Source: Cryomorphaceae bacterium
Lineage (GTDB): Bacteria; Bacteroidota; Bacteroidia; Flavobacteriales; Schleiferiaceae
NCBI GenBank assembly: GCA_003445735.1
Contig: DMCR01000049.1
Coordinates: 1-8,110 of the forward strand
Reading direction: 5' to 3'
Length of the DNA: 8,110 nt
Each line of letters begins with the position of its first letter. Position 1 is the stretch's first letter. Position numbers and translations under genes: made by a program. The notes beneath the pieces were generated by a model. The model ran no database searches. It worked only from the letters and a program-made list of their open reading frames with translations, and was not told the DNA's origin. Positions 1 through 6,081 of the stretch are shown piece after piece.

Positions 1-333
1 CTGAACATGCAAATAGGCTCCATCATGTTGGTGATCAACATCGTTCTCAACTTCCTCTTTATCCCTAAATACGGGATTTTAGGGGTGGCTTACAGCGGTT
101 TGATTGCCGTGCTCTTTGTCAACGCCATGCGTGCCATCATGATTTATCGTAAAAGTGGACTACAACCTTTCACCCGTGAGAGTCTTTACATCTTTGTGGG
201 CAGTTCAGTGGTTGGGTTAGTGTGTTATGCCCTGCCAGTCGACGGTTTTATGAAGTTCATTCTCTCCGGTCTAATCGTATTGGCAGCGGCAGCCGTATCT
301 AGAAAGTTCATTAAGCAAGTCCTGTTGCGTTAA
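1..333 (+). CDS. C-terminal part of a polysaccharide flippase (Wzx/MATE-like), 5' truncated by the window
   Basis: The frame is open from base 1, so the ATG at 7 is probably internal and the gene begins upstream of the window. The visible 110 residues are strongly hydrophobic, with about four membrane segments. The segment around MLVINIVLNFLFIPKYGILG, followed by a small-residue helix, is the Asn-Pro-Lys-Tyr-Gly pattern typical of the second half of Wzx/MurJ/MATE-fold polysaccharide exporters. A short basic loop (IYRKSG) separates it from the last two helices, and the protein ends in a basic tail (SRKFIKQ). Such proteins flip lipid-linked oligosaccharide units across the inner membrane. The glycosyltransferase gene begins 20 bases downstream on the same strand, which supports a glycan-assembly role. 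The exact family (polysaccharide_synt versus MATE) cannot be decided from this fragment. Confidence 0.8.
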   Translation: MNMQIGSIMLVINIVLNFLFIPKYGILGVAYSGLIAVLFVNAMRAIMIYRKSGLQPFTRESLYIFVGSSVVGLVCYALPVDGFMKFILSGLIVLAAAAVSRKFIKQVLLR

Positions 334-353
334 GCCTACGTACCTTTATCCCG

Positions 354-1451
354 TTGAAAGTCGCATATATTCAAAATAGAGTCCAATTAGGTGGTCGATT
401 CCAAGTCACCTTCGAAATGACCAAGGTTCTCAATTCCATGGGAATCATTCCGGACTTCTACAGCTACCGTTTTAGGCTCACCCACGAGGACATTGCAGCG
501 CATTACGGCAGTGCTATTCAGTGCAACTTCATCACCATTCCAGAATCTACCCGACCCTTTGAATGGAACATCACCAAATTCAATTTTGATATCAATACCC
601 AGCTCCAGGGCTATGATTTGATCATCAATAGCAATAACACCAGCTTGGGACTGAACCCCTCCCTCAATATTTTGAGCTACGTCCATTACCCTCGCAAGGC
701 CAGATTGATGCAAAAACCCACACTTAAACGCTTGTTCGATTTTGGCCGCGACCCCTTAATGCTCAACGCCTTTCGCTATCACCAACACCGCAGGATAAGT
801 TCGAATGATCTTCAGGTCGCTAATAGCGCATTCACAGCCCAGCGATTTGAAAAGCATTACGACCACAAGGTGGGGCACATCCTCTACCCGCCTGTCGATA
901 TTGATTTTAAAGAGGTCGAAAAATTACCCAACCGCATCGTGAGTTTGGGCCGATTCTCACCCAACAAGCGCCAACTTGAGCAAGTCAAGATGATGGCCAG
1001 TCTTCCTGGGTACGAGCTCTACCTTATAGGCTTTAAGAATGATTCTGCCTATTTCGACCGTTGTGCCGATGCCGTTGCATCATTGAGGCTCACCAATGTG
1101 CATTTAGTCGCCGATGCGTCGGAAAAAGAGCGCAACGACCTTTTAACTTCAGCGACCTTCTTTATCCATTCCCTACGTGAGGAACCGTTTGGCATCACAA
1201 CTGTACAAGGCATAGGTGCCGGTTGCCTACCCATAGTTCACAATAGCGGAGGACAGCGAGAAGTGGTGCCTTATGAAGAGCTGCGCTATGAGAGCGAGGC
1301 GGATATACCGGAATTGGTCCATAAACTTGAAAAATCCGAGCAAATCGTAGACCTTCGTACTGCTTTGAAGACGCATGTTCGTTCATATTCGAGCGAGGCA
1401 TTCAGGGAGCAATTCAAATCACTACTCGAACAAAAATTACCCGTATCATGA
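354..1451 (+). CDS. GT4-family glycosyltransferase (ALG11-like, GT-B fold)
   Basis: This 365-residue protein should transfer a sugar from an activated nucleotide sugar onto a growing surface glycan at the cytoplasmic membrane face. The N-terminal half starts with a beta strand and glycine loop (KVAYIQNRVQLGG, residues 2-14) and carries SYVHYPR at 108-114, a motif seen in ALG11-type mannosyltransferases. The C-terminal half has the donor-site strand LGRFSPNKRQ (198-207) and the EEPFGITTVQGIGAG region (276-290). The usual E-x7-E motif reads E277-x7-Q285, so the second glutamate is replaced by glutamine. I keep the TTG start because the next in-frame ATG (residue 22) would remove the first beta strand and glycine loop. 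No Shine-Dalgarno is visible, as is usual in Bacteroidota. The gene follows the flippase by 20 bases and overlaps the next gene by 4, so it probably belongs to one transcript. Donor and acceptor are unknown. Confidence 0.88.
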   Translation: MKVAYIQNRVQLGGRFQVTFEMTKVLNSMGIIPDFYSYRFRLTHEDIAAHYGSAIQCNFITIPESTRPFEWNITKFNFDINTQLQGYDLIINSNNTSLGLNPSLNILSYVHYPRKARLMQKPTLKRLFDFGRDPLMLNAFRYHQHRRISSNDLQVANSAFTAQRFEKHYDHKVGHILYPPVDIDFKEVEKLPNRIVSLGRFSPNKRQLEQVKMMASLPGYELYLIGFKNDSAYFDRCADAVASLRLTNVHLVADASEKERNDLLTSATFFIHSLREEPFGITTVQGIGAGCLPIVHNSGGQREVVPYEELRYESEADIPELVHKLEKSEQIVDLRTALKTHVRSYSSEAFREQFKSLLEQKLPVS

Positions 1452-2278
1452 GAAAAGATAAACTGATCAAGGAATGGTTCGGGTTCAACATTCGCTATTG
1501 GAACGACCTCAAACACCGCGCTAAACTTCACGGTCACCTGGAAAATAGCGAGACACTACCGCAAGAAATCATGGCAGAGGCAGAGCCAATATTCGTACTT
1601 TCCACCGGCCGCGTGGGCACGATGCTACTGACCCGATTATTTGAGTTAGAACAAGGCCTCCACATCGAACATGAAGCGCTGCCTGAAATGCTTTTGGCAG
1701 GAAAAACAGCCTTCGATACTGCCGACCTCTCTTTCACCAAAGGTGCCTTTATGGCAGGTCGTTATGAAGCCATCCGCGATTACAAATTACGAGGATTGCG
1801 CTATGTAGAAACCAACAATAGATTGACCTTCTTCGCCCCCGCTATTGCGGAACTGTTCCCAAAGGCGAAGTTCATTCATTTGCTGCGGCATCCGGATTCA
1901 TTTGTGTCTTCGGGCATTCAAAGGAATTGGTACACAGGTAAAACCATCACCGACGAAGGCCGCATCACTCCACCGGAATCCCTTGACATTGAGAGCCGCC
2001 CTGATAAGATTGCTTGGCTTTGGAATACGACAAATTCATTTATCGATGAATTCAAAGCTGGCCTAGGCAAAGATCGCACCCTAACTGTGCGCTCAGAAGA
2101 CCTGTTCTCCAACAAAGAAGAGGCCATGCGCATCTTGAATTGGCTAAACTTTAGTGCCGATGAACGCAGTGTGCAGCGCGTACTAGACATACCAGTCAAC
2201 AAGAGTAGGAAGAAGAAGGAAAAGCAGACGTACGATAAGGCCTTAGTGCCACTTGTCGACAAATACTACGGCCGTTAA
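1448..2278 (+). CDS. PAPS-dependent sulfotransferase family protein
   Basis: This 276-residue protein probably moves sulfate from PAPS to a hydroxyl group, here likely on the glycan built by the upstream genes. The 5'-phosphosulfate loop is at residues 49-61 (FVLSTGRVGTMLL), and the 3'-phosphate-binding strand and helix are at 142-160 (FIHLLRHPDSFVSSG, with Arg147 and Ser154/155). A VRSEDLF segment (214-220) matches the Y/VRxEDL element of this superfamily. The basic tail (NKSRKKKEK, 251-259) is also common. The architecture resembles the Sulfotransfer_1/Sulfotransfer_3 group. The ATG overlaps the glycosyltransferase stop codon as ATGA, implying translational coupling. The 3' end overlaps the convergent second sulfotransferase gene by 4 bases. 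The true acceptor cannot be seen. Confidence 0.87.
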   Translation: MRKDKLIKEWFGFNIRYWNDLKHRAKLHGHLENSETLPQEIMAEAEPIFVLSTGRVGTMLLTRLFELEQGLHIEHEALPEMLLAGKTAFDTADLSFTKGAFMAGRYEAIRDYKLRGLRYVETNNRLTFFAPAIAELFPKAKFIHLLRHPDSFVSSGIQRNWYTGKTITDEGRITPPESLDIESRPDKIAWLWNTTNSFIDEFKAGLGKDRTLTVRSEDLFSNKEEAMRILNWLNFSADERSVQRVLDIPVNKSRKKKEKQTYDKALVPLVDKYYGR

Positions 2279-2937
2279 TCAATCAATAAATCCGGGTAAA
2301 ATGCCTCGTAATCTTTGCGGTACAAAGCTTTTAACCTACGGCGCTGATCGTCGGTTAGCTCCACTTTTTTCTTGGATCGATTCACATTGAGCTTCACCTC
2401 TTTTTCATAAGGTGAGCCTAATTTTTCCGCCACCTGAGCGAAGTCCTTATCAAAGTTTTCGAACCTACCGATAAAATCCATATTTGGGATATCGATGATG
2501 GAGGTCTGTGCTCGTAAATGCTCGTCGCACTTGGTCACATCTTGACCTTCTACCCAGGTCAAAAACGCGTCAAAATCTTGCATGCGGGCGTGCTCCTCAG
2601 GGGTAAACCTGAAGTAATTCTGCACCGTCACCTTATCCTTCCAACAACTGATAAACTTCTCTTCTGGATTGCGCACAAAGGCAAACTTGTAAAAGTTCCG
2701 CACCATCCACTTCGAATAAGGCATGGCCGAACCGTAAATCAACGACCCCGGTTTGCTGTCTGCGGTGAGGTAATTATTGATGGTTCGCGAAGCCACCTTG
2801 TAATTGCGAAACCAAATGGCCTTGTAGCGGTAACTGTAGGACATGAAAAAACGCTCCTTCTTGAAGAGTTTCAAAACATACTTGTTCCAGTAGAAATGAC
2901 GAAACTTATAGGGGATTTCGCTAGTGTTTAGTTTCAT
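2275..2937 (-). CDS. Sulfotransferase family 2 (carbohydrate/HNK-1 type) protein
   Basis: This 220-residue protein shows the motif order of the carbohydrate (family 2) sulfotransferases: a 5'-phosphosulfate loop RNYKVASRT (44-52), a 3'-phosphate site FVRNPEEKFISCW (87-99), DEHLRAQTSIID (138-149), FIGRFENFDKDF (155-166), NRSKKK (186-191) and a terminal YRKDYEAFYPD (206-216). In animals this family sulfates sugars such as chondroitin and HNK-1 epitopes; bacterial members usually sit in capsule or exopolysaccharide loci. It is a different branch from the sulfotransferase on the opposite strand. No signal peptide or membrane anchor is visible, so it should act in the cytoplasm before export. An alternative ATG at residue 32 would still keep all motifs. 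It lies on its own strand, so it is separately transcribed, divergent from the pseudouridine synthase gene. Confidence 0.85.
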   Translation of the reverse strand: MKLNTSEIPYKFRHFYWNKYVLKLFKKERFFMSYSYRYKAIWFRNYKVASRTINNYLTADSKPGSLIYGSAMPYSKWMVRNFYKFAFVRNPEEKFISCWKDKVTVQNYFRFTPEEHARMQDFDAFLTWVEGQDVTKCDEHLRAQTSIIDIPNMDFIGRFENFDKDFAQVAEKLGSPYEKEVKLNVNRSKKKVELTDDQRRRLKALYRKDYEAFYPDLLID

Positions 2938-3011
2938 GTGTGGCCTTAATCTGCCTGCTAAAATACATTAACTCTTTCACGCACTTCTGCTCAGCCCAAG
3001 TAAAAAGGCGG

Positions 3012-3019
3012 TAATTTTA
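3012..3019 (+). promoter_or_regulatory. Candidate -7 element before the pseudouridine synthase gene
   Basis: The octamer TAATTTTA matches seven of eight positions of the Bacteroidota TAnnTTTG -7 consensus and ends 4 bases before the ATG at 3024. Such very close placement, giving an extremely short or absent leader, is common in Bacteroidota. No clear -33 TTTG was found at the expected distance, so this rests on the -7 match alone. Confidence 0.35.
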
Positions 3020-3023
3020 GCAC

Positions 3024-3692
3024 ATGAAGACACCCGAAATCGTTTTTGAATCTACTGCGTTGATCATCATCAACAAAGAATCGGGCATCATCACCGAGCA
3101 AAATCCGTTCGAACCACTATCCGCTGAGAGCCAAATCCACCATTACCTGGGCCAAAGACCTAAAACTCCATACGTAGGGGTGGCCCATCGCCTTGACCGG
3201 GTAACTAGTGGCCTGCTCATCTTCGCGAAAAAGAAAAGCACTCTAAAGCAACTCAACCAATGGTTTGCAGATCGAAAGATTCAGAAAACCTACCTGGCCG
3301 TTACCTCGACACCACCAAATCCCTCCAAAGGCATCTTAGAACACCATCTCTTTACCGATAAAGCCACAAAGAAATCTCTGGTATACAACCATGCTAAGAG
3401 TGGCACAAAACCAGCTCGTCTAAACTACCGTACCTTAGAGGTTAATAAGTACGGTGCCCTGCTGGAGATCAAGCCAACGACGGGACGTTTCCATCAAATT
3501 CGTGCACAGCTCAGCCATATCGGCTGCCCTATTATCGGCGACGAGAAATACGGTGGATCTAAAATTGCTGCCAATTCCATTGAGTTACATGCATGGAAAA
3601 TCAAATTACCTGAGCCCATTCATGATTCTCCACAGTATTTCATGGCTCCTGCACCTTGGACTAAAAAATTTAATTTTAAAAAGTATAAATGA
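3024..3692 (+). CDS. RluA-family pseudouridine synthase
   Basis: This 222-residue protein should convert specific uridines in rRNA or tRNA to pseudouridine. It has the RluA signature HRLDRVTSG (55-63) with catalytic Asp58, the preceding INKESGI segment (16-22), RKIQKTYLAV (84-93) with the conserved Tyr90, and GRFHQIRAQLSHIGCPIIGD (154-173) followed by KYGG. There is no N-terminal S4 RNA-binding domain and none of the length for one, so it belongs to the short, catalytic-domain-only RluA/RluC/TruC-like forms. Which uridine it modifies cannot be told. The C-terminus is lysine-rich (KKFNFKKYK). A -7-like element lies just before the ATG. The PhzF-like gene follows 39 bases later on the same strand. 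Confidence 0.92.
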   Translation: MKTPEIVFESTALIIINKESGIITEQNPFEPLSAESQIHHYLGQRPKTPYVGVAHRLDRVTSGLLIFAKKKSTLKQLNQWFADRKIQKTYLAVTSTPPNPSKGILEHHLFTDKATKKSLVYNHAKSGTKPARLNYRTLEVNKYGALLEIKPTTGRFHQIRAQLSHIGCPIIGDEKYGGSKIAANSIELHAWKIKLPEPIHDSPQYFMAPAPWTKKFNFKKYK

Positions 3693-3731
3693 TAAATCTA
3701 GCGCTCGTACTCGCAATTAATTATTCTTCTA

Positions 3732-4517
3732 ATGGAGCTTGATATCTATCAAATTGACGCATTTACGGATAAAGTATTTGGAGGGAATCCAGCATGTGTC
3801 ATTCCTCTCAAAGAATGGTTACCTGAGAACACTTTACTAAAAATAGCTAAAGAAAATTCGGTTTCAGAAACAGCTTTCTTTATTGATAATGGTAAATCTG
3901 TTAAGTTGCGTTGGTTCACTCCTGAGTTAGAAATGGATTTGTGTGGACATGCTACATTAGCTACGGCTCATTGCATGAAATCACTTTTAAACTATCCAAA
4001 AGACACCATTCACTTTGAAACCCTAAGCGGCACATTGACAGTATCTGTAAACAATGGTTTATACTCTCTAGACTTGCCTTCACGTCCTCCTTTGACGGCG
4101 ACATTACCAATGTTTATTAAATCCTCATTAAATTTTCAACCATTAGAAGTATTTAAATCTCGTGATTATTTGTTGTTATTTGAAAGCGAAGAGCAAATCA
4201 AGAATATCAAAATCAATCGACAACACTTTGATAAGGTCAGTCTTGGAACAGGTGGAGTTATCGTTACAGCAAAAGGAGAGAAATGTGATTTTGTTTCACG
4301 TTTCTTTACTCCACAAGCATCAATTCTAGAAGATCCAGTAACTGGCTCATCTCACTGTTCTCTTGTACCTTTTTGGTCTTCACGGTTACAAAAGAAGGAA
4401 TTAAAGGCCTTTCAACTATCCCAAAGAGGAGGCGTTCTATCTTGTGAAAATAAAAATGACCGTATACTACTTACAGGTAGCGCCAAAACTTACTTGGTTG
4501 GAAAAATAAGGGTCTAA
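3732..4517 (+). CDS. PhzF family isomerase/epimerase-like protein
   Basis: This 261-residue protein has the PhzF fold: the opening IYQIDAFTDKVFGGNPACV (5-23), the catalytic-glutamate motif SETAFF (Glu46), the WFTPELEMDLCGHATLATAH segment (61-80) and the EDPVTGSSH motif (200-208) of the second half-barrel. PhzF of phenazine synthesis isomerises trans-2,3-dihydro-3-hydroxyanthranilate, but most homologues have unknown substrates, and no phenazine genes are present here, so that activity should not be assumed. The length is slightly short of the usual 260-300 residues but both halves are present. The DNA is visibly AT-richer than the polysaccharide genes (42 of 120 bases are G or C at 3781-3900, against 34 of 60 at 1561-1620), which may mean separate acquisition. 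It converges on the small exported-protein gene, and I see no clear terminator between them. Confidence 0.9.
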   Translation: MELDIYQIDAFTDKVFGGNPACVIPLKEWLPENTLLKIAKENSVSETAFFIDNGKSVKLRWFTPELEMDLCGHATLATAHCMKSLLNYPKDTIHFETLSGTLTVSVNNGLYSLDLPSRPPLTATLPMFIKSSLNFQPLEVFKSRDYLLLFESEEQIKNIKINRQHFDKVSLGTGGVIVTAKGEKCDFVSRFFTPQASILEDPVTGSSHCSLVPFWSSRLQKKELKAFQLSQRGGVLSCENKNDRILLTGSAKTYLVGKIRV

Positions 4518-4571
4518 TTATTCCCGTATGACACAGAAATTCTTTCAATCATCTCAAACTGATTCGAGCTA

Positions 4572-4907
4572 TTATTTATTTTCTTTAGTGCTAACTACCT
4601 TGCCCTCACTGTCAATTCGACGAACGATCACTTTATTTTGATTAGATGGTTTTTTAAGAGGAGCTATTTCGATAATTCTGTTATCCCAATCTAGTTTACC
4701 ACTTCCAGGTATGAATGGAACGAAAACAGTATAACTGCTGTCCTTGTCTTTGCCATAGTACATCGCTGAGTGCTTCAATGATCCTATGAGTTTAGTTTTT
4801 ATGATTCGATCCTCAGCCAAAGAAAGGACATAGGCTTTTTTCTTAATCTGACTGAACGCAGAAAACGACAGAAGGATAAAAGCCACAACTAGATAGTTTT
4901 TTCGCAT
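4572..4907 (-). CDS. Small exported protein of unknown function
   Basis: I do not recognise this 111-residue protein. It has a clear signal peptide (MRKNYLVVAFILLSFSAFSQ, residues 1-20) with a probable cut after SFSQ and no lipobox cysteine. The mature part is basic, with beta-prone stretches such as YVLSLAEDRIIKTKLIG and YTVFVPFIP and a lysine-rich end. It has no cysteine and no known motif that I can see. I chose the ATG at 4907 over an in-frame TTG at 4928 because it gives a standard signal peptide and leaves a TATACTTTG sequence (4926-4934) free to act as a -7-like element. It is likely periplasmic or surface-exposed. Its convergent neighbour is the PhzF-like gene. Function is unknown. 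Confidence 0.75.
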   Translation of the reverse strand: MRKNYLVVAFILLSFSAFSQIKKKAYVLSLAEDRIIKTKLIGSLKHSAMYYGKDKDSSYTVFVPFIPGSGKLDWDNRIIEIAPLKKPSNQNKVIVRRIDSEGKVVSTKENK

Positions 4908-4990
4908 GTAGATTTTTCTTTGATTCAAAGTATAAATTACGAAAAGTACGTCTAATAAAGGCTCGACAATATGACAACTATGAAATGAGT

Positions 4991-5040
4991 CTTACCAAAA
5001 AAGCCCCCACCGAAGTGAGGGCAGTCTCTTTCCTGGTAAG
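4991..5040 (-). terminator. Rho-independent terminator with UUCG tetraloop
   Basis: Read on the minus strand, GCCCTCAC (5022-5015), the loop TTCG and GTGGGGGC (5010-5003) form an 8-bp stem with one U-G wobble, directly followed by six T (5002-4997). The UUCG tetraloop and T-run make this a strong terminator for transcripts coming from the tRNA/DUF805-remnant side. An outer inverted pair CTTACCA (4991-4997) and TGGTAAG (5034-5040) encloses it. On the plus strand there is no T-run, so it is likely one-directional. Confidence 0.85.
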
Positions 5041-5058
5041 TCTATAAATGAGTAATAA

Positions 5059-5184
5059 TTATGTTATGTTTTTTGGATTTGCACCCCATTGATTATCTTC
5101 CTTATCACCGTCTTTTACACACAATACAAACGCCCATATTGCACCAATTAAAACAGAAAGCACCTCCAAATGGAAGTGCTTTAA
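5059..5184 (-). pseudogene. DUF805-like C-terminal remnant next to the tRNA gene
   Basis: A 41-codon frame, ending in TAA at 5061-5059, translates to a hydrophobic helix (EVLSVLIGAIWAFVLCVKDG) followed by a tail reading GDKEDNQWGANPK. This hydrophobic-helix, Lys/Asp-Gly, N-Q/R-W/Y-G-x-N/D-P-K pattern is the hallmark of the C-terminus of small DUF805 inner-membrane proteins, which are normally 100 residues or more with four membrane segments. Upstream the frame runs straight into the tRNA gene (5186-5259), so the N-terminal part is missing and there is no in-frame ATG. Initiation at TTG (residue 6) or GTG could give a 34-36-residue one-helix peptide, but a truncated gene is the simpler reading. 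The family assignment rests on my recognition of the tail, with no search run. Confidence 0.55.
5157..5182 (-). terminator. Hairpin just after the tRNA, probable tRNA terminator
   Basis: On the minus strand AAAGCACTTCC (5182-5172), loop ATTT, and GGAGGTGCTTT (5167-5157) form an 11-bp stem with one U-G wobble. It starts 4 bases after the tRNA 3' end and is followed by a moderately T-rich stretch (CTGTTTTAATT). It also overlaps the first codons of the DUF805-like remnant, so it could be a terminator that formed inside former coding DNA. A terminator or a 3' processing signal for the tRNA are the likely roles. Confidence 0.6.
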
Positions 5185-5185
5185 G

Positions 5186-5259
5186 TGGGCCCAGCAGGGC
5201 TTGAACCTGCGACCACCTGATTATGAGTCAGGTGCTCTAACCAACTGAGCTATGAGCCC
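5186..5259 (-). tRNA. tRNA with anticodon CAT (elongator Met or Ile2)
   Basis: The 74 bases fold into a standard cloverleaf: acceptor arms GGGCTCA and TGGGCCC with discriminator A, D-arm GCTC/GAGC, anticodon stem CCTGA/TCAGG around loop CTCATAA, variable region TGGTC, and T-stem GCAGG/CCTGC around TTCAAGC. The anticodon is CAT. The normal, paired acceptor end argues against the initiator tRNA. It may be elongator tRNA-Met, or tRNA-Ile2, whose CAT is changed to lysidine-AT by TilS; pair C4-G69 fits Ile2 but U5-G68 is unusual, so I leave this open. No CCA is encoded (CTT follows), so CCA must be added enzymatically. Confidence 0.93.
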
Positions 5260-5266
5260 GAGATGG

Positions 5267-5274
5267 CAAATATA
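5267..5274 (-). promoter_or_regulatory. -7 promoter element of the tRNA gene
   Basis: On the minus strand TATATTTG matches the Bacteroidota -7 consensus TAnnTTTG at every fixed position. It ends 7 bases before the first base of the tRNA, as expected for transcription starting at or just before the mature 5' end. No good -33 TTTG is seen at the usual spacing; a TTG occurs only 11 bases upstream of the element. Confidence 0.6.
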
Positions 5275-5326
5275 AGGCAGTCATTCAACTAGTTTAATCT
5301 TGAGCTCAGATATTAACAGAAATAAA

Positions 5327-5354
5327 AAAGCGCGTAGGACTTCCTACGCGCTTT
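5327..5354 (-). terminator. Rho-independent terminator of the outer-membrane protein gene
   Basis: A perfect 12-bp inverted repeat, AAAGCGCGTAGG and CCTACGCGCTTT with a 4-base loop, lies 20 bases beyond the stop codon of the minus-strand gene. On that strand it is followed by further T-rich bases (TTTATT). It ends transcription before the tRNA promoter. The stem is symmetrical, so weak action on plus-strand transcripts is possible, but there is no gene to serve. Confidence 0.88.
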
Positions 5355-5373
5355 GGAAAATGTATTATTTCTA

Positions 5374-5997
5374 TTAAAAGCCCCAAGCTACCGTTATCTG
5401 TGCGTTTGGAAAGAACGGTAACTCATGGTTACGCATCGTCAAATCCATGCTAGCTTGTGCAGCAGCTGCATCAATACCATCTGTTTGGGTAGTAAATCCA
5501 GGCACACGAAGCAAGCCGACATCAACACCCCACTGCAATCCTTTGACCGGTTTCAGGCCATAACCAACTCCCATAGATTGAAATGGTCCATGTCCATTAA
5601 TAAAATAGCGATGCCCATCGGTTAATCCCTCAAGATTTCCGCCTAAACGAACAACTCCTGCTCCTACGTATACTCTAAAAGCGTCAAAGTTTTCAAGAGG
5701 ACGATGATTAAGAACAACTCCAGTCCAGGATCCTTGGAAGGTAGTTCCAGAATATCCTTGACCTGTTTGGTCGTCATTTGGGTAATAGGGAGCATCAGCA
5801 TCCCATGATTGCTCAACGGGTTGTCCATAGTGAGCAGTAAATGTTGTTTTCTCAGTTATTTGATGATTCCATTGTAGACCGAAAGCCTGAGCCGGTCCTG
5901 AAGTATAGATTCCAAAAGAATTCTCAGCATAATCTTGGGCTATAGCACTCAAACTAAAACCTCCAATAAAAAGAAGAAGAATGTGTAATTTTTTCAT
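5374..5997 (-). CDS. Exported protein, probable outer-membrane beta-barrel
   Basis: This 207-residue protein has a signal peptide (MKKLHILLLFIGGFSLSAIAQ, residues 1-21) with cleavage after IAQ. The mature part alternates polar and aromatic/hydrophobic residues with many Gly and Tyr, for example SFGIYTSG, FGLQWNHQ, FRVYVGAGVVRLGG, MGVGYGLKP and LQWGVDVGLLRV, and ends in ITVAWGF. Alternating strands and a C-terminal Phe are typical of small 8-stranded outer-membrane barrels. I recognise no named family. I chose the ATG at 5997 over one at 6063 because it yields a clean signal peptide and the extra 22 residues look like translated promoter DNA. TATTATTG sequences upstream (for example 6007-6000) could be -7 elements. 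It is transcribed alone, ends at a strong hairpin and is divergent from the T9SS cargo gene. Function is unknown. Confidence 0.75.
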   Translation of the reverse strand: MKKLHILLLFIGGFSLSAIAQDYAENSFGIYTSGPAQAFGLQWNHQITEKTTFTAHYGQPVEQSWDADAPYYPNDDQTGQGYSGTTFQGSWTGVVLNHRPLENFDAFRVYVGAGVVRLGGNLEGLTDGHRYFINGHGPFQSMGVGYGLKPVKGLQWGVDVGLLRVPGFTTQTDGIDAAAAQASMDLTMRNHELPFFPNAQITVAWGF

Positions 5998-6081
5998 GAC
6001 AATAATATTTATTAGACCTTTAAGATAAGCAATAATACGTGATACTAAACAAATGATTATCAATGTATTAGTATTGACAAT

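Noticed and set aside
387..713. Minus-strand open frame inside the glycosyltransferase gene
   Set aside because: It is a shadow of a well-supported plus-strand gene and shows no recognisable motif; the same holds for minus frames at 1049-1234, 1195-1401 and 1286-1537.
1918..2262. Minus-strand 114-codon frame inside the first sulfotransferase
   Set aside because: Low-complexity Ser/Leu/Arg sequence lying opposite conserved PAPS-binding coding sequence; it is a shadow frame.
2518..2931. Plus-strand 137-codon frame opposite the second sulfotransferase
   Set aside because: The minus strand has all family 2 sulfotransferase motifs, while the plus frame matches nothing and has no gene-like composition.
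3732..4517. A phenazine biosynthesis cluster
   Set aside because: Only a PhzF-like gene is present. PhzF homologues are widespread without phenazine production and no other phz gene is in the window.
4908..4928. Longer version of the small exported protein starting at TTG 4928
   Set aside because: It adds seven residues before a standard signal peptide, and the bases overlap a possible -7 element; the ATG at 4907 is better.
5186..5259. tRNA as an attachment site of an integrated element
   Set aside because: There is no integrase, no second copy of the tRNA 3' end in the window and no other mobile-element gene. Only the DUF805-like fragment hints at a rearrangement, so no att site is annotated.
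5998..6063. N-terminal extension of the beta-barrel protein to the ATG at 6063
   Set aside because: The extra 22 residues are Ile-rich translated AT-rich intergenic DNA, and they would bury the signal peptide.
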